Origin: Vasconcelosia minhoensis LEGE 07310
GTDB lineage: Bacteria; Cyanobacteriota; Cyanobacteriia; Phormidesmidales; Phormidesmidaceae
Direction: 5' to 3'
Length of the DNA stretch: 48,342 bases
Assembly (NCBI RefSeq): GCF_015207255.1
Contig: NZ_JADEXG010000042.1
Location: 1 to 48,342 of the forward strand
The notes beneath the pieces are model-generated. The model did not search any database, was not told the DNA's origin, and was given only the letters and a program-made list of their open reading frames with translations. Both the position numbers and the translations under genes were made by a program. Shown in pieces: positions 34,888 through 41,370 of this stretch (the stretch's first letter is position 1; each line of letters starts with the position of its first letter).

Positions 34888-35832
34888 ATGGTCAAGGTTC
34901 ATCATTCGCTGCTAGCAGGACTTTGTGAGCTGGCGCTGCTGCTCGGGGCCTGTTCACCAGAGCCAGCGGCGGATTTAGCCCCATCGGCTGATGGAGCTGC
35001 GGCCTCGGGCGATGAGGTGGAGCCGCTCTCGGTCGGCGCGATTCCCGACCAGGATCCGGAAGAACTCCAGCGGCTCTATGGCAAGTTATCCGACTATCTC
35101 AGCCAGCAGCTCGGGGTGCCAGTGGCGTATCAGCCGGTAACGGACTACGCCGCAGCAGTGACGGCGTTTAAGGTGGGCGACCTAGACCTGGTTTGGTTTG
35201 GCGGCCTGACTGGGGTTCAGGCCCGGCTTCAAGTGGAGGGGGCAACCGCGATCGCGCAGCGCGACATCGACGAGCAGTTCCATAGCGTTTTTATCGCCAA
35301 CACCGCTAGCGGCATTGATGAAATCAACGACATCAGCGGCCTAACGGCGCTGAAGGGCCATACCTTCACTTTCGGCAGCGAATCCTCGACCTCCGGCAGA
35401 CTGATGCCGCAGTACTTTCTCCAGCAGGCGGGCCTGGCCCTGTCGGACTTCAAGGGCGAGCCCGGCTTCTCCGGCTCCCATGATGCCACCTTGAAGCTAG
35501 TCGAGGCGGGCACCTACGATGCTGGGGCGCTAAACGAGCAGGTTTGGCTCAGCCGCTTAGAAGCGGGCGAAGTCGATCAGAGCCGAGTCAAGGAAATCTG
35601 GCGGACGCCTGCCTACTACGACTATCACTGGGTCGTGAATCCGGCGGTCGAAGCTGAGTACGGCGAGGGCTTTACCGAAAAGATTCAGGCGGCGCTGCTC
35701 CAGCTCGACCCCAGCGATCCTGAACAGGCAGAGATTTTATCCCTATTCGGGGCAGAAAAATTCATCGAGACTGAAAACCAAAACTACGAGCAGATAGAGG
35801 CAATCGGTCGAGAGATTGGCAAAATTAAGTGA
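34888..35832 (+). CDS. PhnD-like binding lipoprotein, putative selenate/phosphonate
   Basis: 314 aa. Lipobox L-L-G-A-C with Cys22. The mature part starts L-S-V-G-A-I-P-D-Q-D-P-E and has Y-Q-P-V-T-D-Y-A-A-A-V-T-A-F, D-L-D-L-V-W-F-G-G-L-T-G-V-Q-A-R, F-G-S-E-S-S-T-S-G-R-L-M-P and F-S-G-S-H-D-A-T, features of the PhnD superfamily and especially of the branch annotated as putative selenate ABC transporter binding protein. Such genes normally precede an ATPase and permease. Here an integrase fragment follows, so the rest of the operon is absent from this locus. Confidence 0.85.
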   Translation: MVKVHHSLLAGLCELALLLGACSPEPAADLAPSADGAAASGDEVEPLSVGAIPDQDPEELQRLYGKLSDYLSQQLGVPVAYQPVTDYAAAVTAFKVGDLDLVWFGGLTGVQARLQVEGATAIAQRDIDEQFHSVFIANTASGIDEINDISGLTALKGHTFTFGSESSTSGRLMPQYFLQQAGLALSDFKGEPGFSGSHDATLKLVEAGTYDAGALNEQVWLSRLEAGEVDQSRVKEIWRTPAYYDYHWVVNPAVEAEYGEGFTEKIQAALLQLDPSDPEQAEILSLFGAEKFIETENQNYEQIEAIGREIGKIK

Positions 35833-35931
35833 TGGAGCAATGGGATTGGGCAGTGTTTTTTTGGAAGCTGCGATCGCGATCTCTGCCGACTAAAGCCCTG
35901 AACAAGGCACTGCGACCTCAGCCCTGTAAAC

Positions 35932-36101
35932 TCATTCGATCTCAGCTCCACCCATTTCGGCTGGATGGCGCTTGCCGTGAAACAGGATGTAACGACGAAT
36001 CCAGTAGAAGTAGGTTTGCTCAGTACGGTAGGAGTAGTGCTTAATCCGAGTTTAGTTTGGTCACGAACTTGTTTAAGAAGCTTTCTAGGCCGAGTTTCCA
36101 T
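35932..36101 (-). pseudogene. integron-type tyrosine integrase, 5' fragment, frameshifted
   Basis: From ATG 36101 the minus strand reads M-E-T-R-P-R-K-L-L-K-Q-V-R-D-Q-T-K-L, the N-terminus of integron-type integrases. A shift of one base then continues as R-I-K-H-Y-S-Y-R-T-E-Q-T-Y, W-I-R-R-Y-I-L-F-H-G-K-R-H-P-A-E-M-G, ending at a TGA (35932-35934). These are the SAM-like N-terminal domain residues of IntI/XerC relatives. The catalytic domain with R-H-R-Y is absent; only about 100 nt separate it from the upstream binding-protein gene. Non-functional. Its orientation, away from the plus-strand genes to the right, is that of an integron integrase. Confidence 0.8.
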
Positions 36102-36227
36102 ACGCTAGGCCAACAGAACGTATGTATTAATCTGCCACAGAGTCTATGAACTGACTGCTTGCAACTGGAAGATATCCTGAAACTATCCATATATCCACCT
36201 AATATGAGCGTACTGTATGGATAGCTC

Positions 36228-36262
36228 GCAGTCTATCTAGCTGATTGGGATAGATAGGCTGC
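36228..36262. other. stable hairpin in integrase-DUF3800 gap
   Basis: GCAGTCTATCTA (36228-36239) pairs with TAGATAGGCTGC (36251-36262), 12 pairs with one T-G mismatch. Just before it CTATCCAT (36183-36190) pairs with ATGGATAG (36217-36224). Where an integron would carry attI and the cassette promoter, this structured stretch replaces coding sequence. GTTAT motifs follow at 36284 and 36297. Confidence 0.55.
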
Positions 36263-36381
36263 AAGAGTAGGTCTAATAACCTAGTTATGCCGCTGAGTTA
36301 TCTGTGAGACTGTCACCTAAACAGTATCTTGGGAGGCGTCTTAGATGAAGTAAGTAGATTATCCTAATCATTTGTAGGACT

Positions 36382-36511
36382 ATGTCATGCTGAGCATTGC
36401 GCTAGCGCAGCCATGCCCCTTGGGCTATAGCATCTCACGGGAGCCTTTACATATCAAGAGATTCCTCGGCTTCGTTGCTCCTCTGGAGCCGCTTCGCGAA
36501 CGGAATGACAT
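36382..36511. mobile_element. MITE-like element with ATGTCAT ends
   Basis: A 130-bp segment begins ATGTCATGCTGAGC and ends with ATGACAT, the reverse complement of its first seven bases. Inside are CATCTCACGGGAGCC and GAGATTCCTCGGCTTCG, familiar pieces of a widespread bacterial intergenic repeat. Short ORFs crossing it are not convincing. It occupies part of the 557-nt space between the integrase start and the DUF3800 gene. Confidence 0.5.
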
Positions 36512-36658
36512 CCTTGGGCTTAATTGTGCCGACCTACTTAGGCAATGGGTGGAGCAAGTGATACAATTAGAGGCACAGTCAAGAGATCTGACCTTTTCGG
36601 ATCGTGGAAGCATGGTCTTCCCTTGACTGATTTTGCCTTTAAAGGGATATGAAGCAGC

Positions 36659-37351
36659 ATGTATCTACTGTACGTAGATGAGTCTGGTACAACCCACGAC
36701 CCAAATCAACAGTATTTCGTGCTAGCTGGGTTTTGTGTGTTTGAGCGACAAGGATATTGGATTGCTAACCAGCTTGACCAAATTGCAGCTAGGTTTGATC
36801 CTGCTGATCCAGCAGTAGTTGAGTGACATGGCAGCCCCATGTTCGGAGGAAGAGGGCAATGGAGGAGTCATCCTAAAGAAAATCGGCATCAAGCGATTGA
36901 AGATGCCCTAAAATTTTTTCTGCAATCTCATCCTAGCAATCGATTATTTGCAAGCGTGATCAAAAAATCTGCGGTATCTCCAAAAGACCCTGTTGAGGCT
37001 GCATTTGAGCAATTAGCCAGTAGATTTGATAAGTACTTGATGAGATTGCATAGGAACGGCGACACGCACAGAGGAATCATCATCTTTGATAAATCTACTT
37101 ATGAGACAACAATTCAATCTCTGGCAACTGACTTTAGGGCGATTGGATACACCTGGGGTGTGATAAGGAACTTTTCGGAAGTACCTCTCTTTTTAGATTC
37201 AAAAGCATCAAGACTGATTCAACTTGCTGACTTGATTGCTTACGCTGTTTTTAGGCATTTTGAAAAGGGGGATAATAGATTTTTATCTATCATTGAACCT
37301 AGATTTGATTCAGAAAGTGGTGTAGTTCACGGGCTACACATCTTGCAATGA
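36659..37351 (+). pseudogene. DUF3800 protein with in-frame TGA
   Basis: The frame starts ATG 36659 with M-Y-L-L-Y-V-D-E-S-G, the DUF3800 N-terminus containing the acidic D-E-S-G motif, and runs to TGA 37349-37351 (230 codons). Codon 56 is TGA (36824-36826) in V-E-stop-H-G-S-P-M-F, where relatives have Leu (E-L-H-G-S), so TTA to TGA is a one-base change. The rest is intact: I-I-I-F-D-K-S, L-F-L-D-S-K-A-S-R-L-I-Q-L-A-D-L-I-A-Y-A-V-F-R. DUF3800 proteins resemble RNase H-fold enzymes and are common in mobile DNA. The AT-rich composition suggests transfer. Restart at ATG 36839 would yield 170 aa lacking the first acidic motif. Confidence 0.85.
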
Positions 37352-37357
37352 GTCGCG

Positions 37358-37444
37358 GTATAACAACCCGGTTGGAGCGGACTGCCGAGAGGTCTTGGTG
37401 TTGTTGCAAAGTTTCCTAACAGCCGCTTAACCTGAACGTTAGCC
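37358..37444 (+). other. attC-like integron recombination site
   Basis: Outer box GTATAAC (37358-37364, consensus RYYYAAC) and GTTAGCC (37438-37444, consensus GTTRRRY) flank an imperfect inverted repeat. The left arm C-C-C-G-G-T-T-G-G-A-G-C-G-G (37367-37380) pairs with CCGCTTAACCTG (37423-37434), leaving one unpaired G, the asymmetry typical of attC sites. Total length is 87 bp, within the known range. It lies 7 nt after the DUF3800 stop, as a cassette's attC should. Confidence 0.7.
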
Positions 37445-37451
37445 CGCCTCT

Positions 37452-37523
37452 ATGTATGAACTGCAAGTCGAAACCCTGATGCTCGCGCCGGTAGCGCGGT
37501 GCTTCGATCTATTGATTTATTAG
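37452..37523 (+). pseudogene. fragment of SRPBCC-type gene
   Basis: ATG 37452 opens M-Y-E-L-Q-V-E-T-L-M-L-A-P-V-A-R-C-F-D-L, then a stop at 37521-37523. The pattern E-T-x-x-x-A-P-x-x-R-C-F-D-L is the start of SRPBCC (Bet v1-like) proteins, which usually continue S-R-S-I-D-L-H. The start lies 8 nt beyond the attC-like core, as for the first gene of a cassette. Only about 20 codons survive before the BrnA-like frame takes over. Confidence 0.45.
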
Positions 37524-37714
37524 ATTGCCCAGAGATTACGCCAGAAATGTTTGCTAAGGCGGTAGTGCGGCGGGGTTTACCTGCTACAAAAACTAAGGCT
37601 CAAGTTACACTCCGCATTGATAGCGATGTATTGGAGCGGTTTAAGTCTCAAGGTCGGGGCTATCAAACACAGATTAATCAATTGCTACGAGCGTATATGG
37701 AGGCACATCAATAA
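37499..37714 (+). CDS. BrnA-like antitoxin (orphan)
   Basis: 71 aa from GTG 37499. The C-terminal ribbon-helix-helix matches BrnA: K-A-Q-V-T-L-R-I-D-S-D-V-L-E-R-F-K-S-Q-G-R-G-Y-Q-T-Q-I-N-Q-L-L-R-A-Y-M-E, preceded by E-I-T-P-E-M-F. BrnA represses its operon and neutralises the BrnT toxin. No BrnT gene lies upstream, where an SRPBCC remnant and the attC-like site are found instead. The first ten residues overlap that remnant and may not be native, so the N-terminus may be truncated. Confidence 0.75.
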   Translation: MLRSIDLLDCPEITPEMFAKAVVRRGLPATKTKAQVTLRIDSDVLERFKSQGRGYQTQINQLLRAYMEAHQ

Positions 37715-37885
37715 GAGACAGCTTGGGATTGCACATGAGAACCAGGATTGGGTAGTGCTCCACAGATAATGATTTCGAATACTCAAATGCTTGCATTCAG
37801 GGGGGCAGCCTAGCATCATTACTGAAATGGGGTACTATCAAAACTTTTATCCTGAAGAAAGCTTGCCAGCAGATTGGAGTGCCCT

Positions 37886-38740
37886 ATGAGTGACGAGACC
37901 CATCCGCTGCCGAGAAAGACGGAATGGGTTCAGCATATCCCCGTCACCTGGATTGAACCTACGTCGGACAAGTCTCGGAATAAGCTGGTAATTTTGCTGC
38001 CTCCCTTCAGCGGCTCCAAGGAGCAAGTACTCGAATTTCTCAACGACGTCGCTGGGTTGGGATTTATGGCGCTCAGTTTTGACCCCTGGCAGCATGGCGA
38101 TCGCAAACAGATACTGCCGGCAACAGCGAATGAGAAACGTCGGTTCGGTTTCTGGTGGCGAGATCGCGCCGAGTCCCGTGAGCAGATTAGGACAAGGGTA
38201 TTTGGCCAATTTCGCCAGCATATGTGGCCGATTCTAGGTCAGACGACGCTGGATACGCTGCGGGTAATCGACTGGGCTATGGCCACCCTGGGAGTTGGGC
38301 CGGACGTGCGGATGGGCGGCCTCTCCATGGGCGGCGATATCGCCGTTGCCGCTGCTGGAATTGATTCCCGCATTCAGCGAGTGGCCGCCGTGATCGCAAC
38401 GCCGGACTGGTGCCGCCCGGGAATGCATCAGATCGGCAATCCCGAACAGCTTTTAGAGCAGGGCAAGGCTGATGCCTACGGCCAGTATTTCTATGACGAG
38501 CTGAATCCGCTCACCCACCCCGAGCGATATGCCCGGGGGGCAAAGCTCTATTTTCTCTGCGGTGGGGCTGATAACCACGTGCCTGCCGACGGCGCGCTGA
38601 GGTTCAAAGCCGCTATCGAGCAGGCGTTTCCGACTGCGAGAGATATTAAGGTTGAGCAGATGCCGGGGCGCAACCATATGGACTTTGTCAACGACTCAAG
38701 CCGGTGGTGGCCCCAGTGCTGCCGTTGGCTTACAGCTTAA
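37886..38740 (+). CDS. alpha/beta hydrolase
   Basis: 284 aa from ATG 37886, with GGAG (37876-37879) 6 nt upstream. The nucleophile elbow G-L-S-M-G-G gives Ser147; Asp229 (G-A-D-N-H-V-P) and His264 (G-R-N-H-M-D-F) complete the triad. L-L-P-P-F-S-G-S-K near 38-45 probably forms the oxyanion hole, and F-D-P-W-Q-H-G-D-R follows strand 4. Related to dienelactone hydrolase/prolyl oligopeptidase-type esterases; substrate unknown. GC-rich like the chromosome and downstream of the AT-rich integron-like island, so it may mark the return to core DNA. Confidence 0.87.
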   Translation: MSDETHPLPRKTEWVQHIPVTWIEPTSDKSRNKLVILLPPFSGSKEQVLEFLNDVAGLGFMALSFDPWQHGDRKQILPATANEKRRFGFWWRDRAESREQIRTRVFGQFRQHMWPILGQTTLDTLRVIDWAMATLGVGPDVRMGGLSMGGDIAVAAAGIDSRIQRVAAVIATPDWCRPGMHQIGNPEQLLEQGKADAYGQYFYDELNPLTHPERYARGAKLYFLCGGADNHVPADGALRFKAAIEQAFPTARDIKVEQMPGRNHMDFVNDSSRWWPQCCRWLTA

Positions 38741-38866
38741 AGGGGCGACAATCCAACGCATAGCGCCGCTGAGCTCGCTGCACGAGCCGCACCGCCTCAG
38801 CGTGGCACCTGGATCGTCGGCTCGCCCGCAGCGACTGTCAGGGCTGACTGAAACCAGGTTGTCGGG

Positions 38867-38896
38867 AATGGCTGCTTAACCAATGGCTGCTTAACC
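38867..38896. repeat. 15-bp perfect tandem duplication
   Basis: AATGGCTGCTTAACC occurs twice head to tail in the gap between the hydrolase and the ribbon-helix-helix gene. No coding meaning is seen. It is just upstream of the AT-rich presumed promoter of the next pair of genes. Confidence 0.8.
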
Positions 38897-38974
38897 ATAG
38901 GAGCACCTGCCAATGCAACTCCCCTATACTACACTTGTAATATTAGAAAGTCCATCTTTTTTCGAAAAATACCC

Positions 38975-39310
38975 ATGCCTTACAAGTCCCAAACCGCGAC
39001 GACCGAAATGCAGGTGACGAGTATCCGCTTTGAGCGATCGCTGATCGACAAGCTCAAGGCGATCGCGGGGCGGCAGGGCTATCAGGCGCTCATCCGCGAG
39101 GTGCTGTGGGACTATGTCGAGCGGCAGACCGAGTCCCAGCTGCTGCAGATTCGCGCCACGCTGCCCTCAACGGCCCAGCAGCAGGAGCGCTGCGCCCTGA
39201 CCGATCGGATTATTCAACCCCAGGAGGAAATGCTGCTGGGGCTGACGACGGACGATCGGCTGGTGCCGCTGAGCCTCAGTACGGGTGAATTTGTCGCTCC
39301 GGTCGGATAG
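38975..39310 (+). CDS. ribbon-helix-helix-like protein paired with AbiEii-like gene
   Basis: 111 aa. Residues 12-50 resemble a CopG/ribbon-helix-helix unit: M-Q-V-T-S-I-R-F-E-R-S-L-I-D-K-L-K, G-Y-Q-A-L-I-R-E-V-L-W-D-Y-V. The C-terminal half, rich in Gln and Leu with L-V-P-L-S-L-S-T-G-E-F-V-A-P, has no known motif. It ends 11 nt before the nucleotidyltransferase gene, so the two are co-transcribed and could be an antitoxin/toxin pair. An alternative start at ATG 39008 would begin exactly at the ribbon strand. Confidence 0.75.
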   Translation: MPYKSQTATTEMQVTSIRFERSLIDKLKAIAGRQGYQALIREVLWDYVERQTESQLLQIRATLPSTAQQQERCALTDRIIQPQEEMLLGLTTDDRLVPLSLSTGEFVAPVG

Positions 39311-39321
39311 CAGGCGGGGAG

Positions 39322-40254
39322 ATGACTGAGCCTGGGGCAATTCCAAACCAACTACCGTTTTTAGCAGCGGTCTGCTGGCAGGTCAGCGACGTGCATCAGC
39401 TGACGCCCCGGCAGATGCTCCAGCGCTACGAGCGGGGCTGGCACTATCGGGGCGTGCTGGCCGACCTGGAGCCGCCAGAAGCGGCCTTTGTCGATCGGCT
39501 GGTGGCGGCCTACGGTTCCTGGCTGGGAGACATGTTCACTTTAGATCAGCATCAGAAAATTTTAACTATCCTCAGCCAGCTCAAGGCTGACCTGCTGGCC
39601 GACTGCCAGGCTTACTTCGGCGGCGGCACCTGGCTAGCGCTGAAATACGGCGAGTATCGCCTGAGTCGGGACATTGACCTGCTCTGTTCGGACCAGGCGG
39701 GCTATTTGCGGCTGCGACGGGCCGTGTTTGACCAGCGCCATCGGGCTTTATTTGAGCGCACGGACGGCCTGGATTTTCCCCGCGAGGTGCAGGCCAATCA
39801 TTATGGCATTCGATTTCCAGTGGTCGTAGACGGCCTGTCGATTCGGTTGGAGATCGTTTCTGAAGGACGGATTGCCCTAGATTTACCCGAAAAACCTAAC
39901 TGGTGTCCAATTGCTGGGCTCTGTGAGGTCGATGCGGCAGCGGAGAAACTGCTAGCCAACAGCGATCGCTGGCTCGACGCGGGCGTCCTGTCACGGGACC
40001 TGATCGACCTGGCTATTTTGCGGCGGCAGGATGCCCTGCCAGCAGCGGCATTCACTAAGGCAGAAGCGGCCTACCCGGTGGTAGAACCCCTGCGGCGCGC
40101 GATCGCGGCCTTTCAGCAAGACCCAGAGCATCGCCGCCGCTGCTATCAGGGGTTACAGGTGAAAGCACCGGGCCAGGTGGCAGAGGGGCTAGACCAGCTG
40201 GCGGCAGACTTTGACCTGGGGCAGACCGAGCGAATCCGGCTTGAGCGAGCCTGA
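39322..40254 (+). CDS. AbiEii-like nucleotidyltransferase (putative toxin)
   Basis: 310 aa, ATG with GGGGAG 4 nt upstream. The nucleotidyltransferase core is F-G-G-G-T-W-L-A-L-K-Y-G-E-Y-R-L-S-R-D-I-D-L-L (99-121), with the GG motif and the D-I-D metal pair of the AbiEii/AbiGii family. Then R-L-E-I-V-S-E-G and A-A-A-E-K-L-L-A-N-S-D-R-W, typical of this group. The first 90 residues (V-H-Q-L-T-P-R-Q-M-L-Q-R-Y-E-R-G-W) are an extra helical domain. Known relatives nucleotidylate tRNA or other targets in toxin-antitoxin or phage-defence systems; that role here is inferred. Confidence 0.8.
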   Translation: MTEPGAIPNQLPFLAAVCWQVSDVHQLTPRQMLQRYERGWHYRGVLADLEPPEAAFVDRLVAAYGSWLGDMFTLDQHQKILTILSQLKADLLADCQAYFGGGTWLALKYGEYRLSRDIDLLCSDQAGYLRLRRAVFDQRHRALFERTDGLDFPREVQANHYGIRFPVVVDGLSIRLEIVSEGRIALDLPEKPNWCPIAGLCEVDAAAEKLLANSDRWLDAGVLSRDLIDLAILRRQDALPAAAFTKAEAAYPVVEPLRRAIAAFQQDPEHRRRCYQGLQVKAPGQVAEGLDQLAADFDLGQTERIRLERA

Positions 40255-40263
40255 GGCTTCGGC

Positions 40264-40605
40264 TCAGCGAGATTCCAGCTCAGCGACCTTGCTTTCTAAG
40301 GCTCTAACCTGGTCCCTCATCTCGATTACCAATATCGCCAGATTGTCGAACTGTTCGTCCAGCGAGGGCCCATTCAGAGTCGGGGCGGGTGCCGAGTCCG
40401 TAGGCGGCGCGGGGCGACCGGGAGGGCCGCGCCGGCTGAGCTGGGACTGGAGCTGGCTGACCTGGGATTGCACCGACCGCAGGTCGAACTCTAGGCGGAC
40501 GACCCGAGACTGTAGATTTGACGAGGCGCTGGCCGGGCGCAGCAGCAGTCCGACCAGGAGCAGCGATAGCGCTACTAGAGCAGTGCGTTTGAATCGGATA
40601 GTCAT
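40264..40605 (-). CDS. secreted or anchored coiled-coil protein
   Basis: 113 aa. An N-terminal signal or anchor (R-F-K-R-T-A-L-V-A-L-S-L-L-L-V-G-L-L-L-R-P-A-S-A) is followed by a heptad-patterned coiled coil (V-R-L-E-F-D-L-R-S-V-Q-S-Q-V-S-Q-L), a Pro-rich hinge and a second coiled coil ending V-R-A-L-E-S-K-V-A-E-L-E-S-R. Similar short proteins are frequent in cyanobacteria; no function is known to me. It converges with the nucleotidyltransferase gene (9 nt gap) and is followed upstream by DUF2811 copy 2. Confidence 0.78.
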   Translation of the reverse strand: MTIRFKRTALVALSLLLVGLLLRPASASSNLQSRVVRLEFDLRSVQSQVSQLQSQLSRRGPPGRPAPPTDSAPAPTLNGPSLDEQFDNLAILVIEMRDQVRALESKVAELESR

Positions 40606-40673
40606 CGGGTTGGACTGTTCTATCAGGTGGGGGCGGCTGGCTCCATTCTATGTCAGGCCGCCAGAGAGCCGAA

Positions 40674-40880
40674 CTAGGCCGCATAGCCAAATAAGTTATC
40701 CAGGTAAATGCGGCTGACCTGACGCTGATTGACGCCGTTTTGCATTAGGAAAAGCGACAGCGCTACGCAAAACATGCGGTCCTGGTTCCACTCGGTATGG
40801 GTATCGAGATAGCTCTGAAGCGACAGGTGGAGGTCTTCGGGAATTTCGACCGATAGGCTGACCTTGGGGGGGGTGATCAT
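40674..40880 (-). CDS. DUF2811 protein, copy 2
   Basis: 68 aa from ATG 40880; an in-frame extension to 41042 is unlike the family. V-S-L-S-V-E-I-P-E-D-L-H-L-S-L-Q-S-Y, W-N-Q-D-R-M-F-C-V-A-L-S-L-F-L-M-Q-N-G and S-R-I-Y-L-D-N-L-F-G-Y-A align over the full length with copy 1 at 33233-33433. Both genes also share blocks of DNA such as AAAAGCGACAGCGC on the plus strand. Function unknown. Its upstream region holds the second DnaA-box-like cluster. Confidence 0.8.
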   Translation of the reverse strand: MITPPKVSLSVEIPEDLHLSLQSYLDTHTEWNQDRMFCVALSLFLMQNGVNQRQVSRIYLDNLFGYAA

Positions 40881-41163
40881 AGTAGATTCCTTAATGCTGA
40901 GCACGGCAAATTGACGCGGCCTGAGCTGGCGATGACAAAGCGCGATCGCAGCGCCTCTCCTGAGAGAATCGCAGTCAGCCAGGGCGGTTTCGGTTAGTAG
41001 GGGATATTGTGGGCCAAGCCCATGCAAAATGCAATATTGCAAAACGTTACAGAAACCTTTGCAGAAATTTTACGGTTACGAAAGAATCAGGCTTTCGCCC
41101 TATTTTTTGTTACATAACTTTGTAATCATTCGGCAAAAATGAGTCACTTACGAACATTCTGCA

Positions 41164-41258
41164 TAATCCACAGAAGTCCCTGGGATCACCTGCCTGCGTC
41201 TGAGGCTGTGGAAAGACGCCGTCTGCCTGTGGAAAAGCTGTGGAAAGGCTGTGGAAAG
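41164..41258. other. DnaA-box-like cluster B with 11-bp phased copies
   Basis: TAATCCACA at 41164-41172, TGTGGAAAG at 41207-41215, TGTGGAAAA at 41228-41236 and TGTGGAAAG at 41239-41247 and 41250-41258. The last three start exactly 11 bp apart, one helical turn, and form a tandem repeat. AT-rich sequence precedes the cluster (about 41040-41140). The 490-nt gap 40881-41370 between DUF2811 copy 2 and the thioesterase has no other feature I can support. Confidence 0.55.
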
Positions 41259-41370
41259 GTGACTTGCTTTGATAAGAAATGTAAGGGAAGTTATTTTAGT
41301 CCCTCAAGATTGGGTAGGATACTCGCTTGAATTCCTTTGCTGTCCTCACTTACAGCTCTTTCAGCCAGCC

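Noticed and set aside
36387-36626. 79-codon ORF in the integrase-DUF3800 gap
   Set aside because: It runs through the MITE-like repeat and has no recognisable motif or ribosome binding site.
36824-36826. In-frame TGA as selenocysteine, given a putative selenate binding protein nearby
   Set aside because: The position corresponds to a conserved Leu rather than Cys, no SECIS-like hairpin is evident after it, and the neighbouring genes are decayed mobile DNA.
41139-41330. 63-codon ORF across DnaA-box cluster B
   Set aside because: Its repeated residues are simply translations of the TGTGGAAAG repeats.
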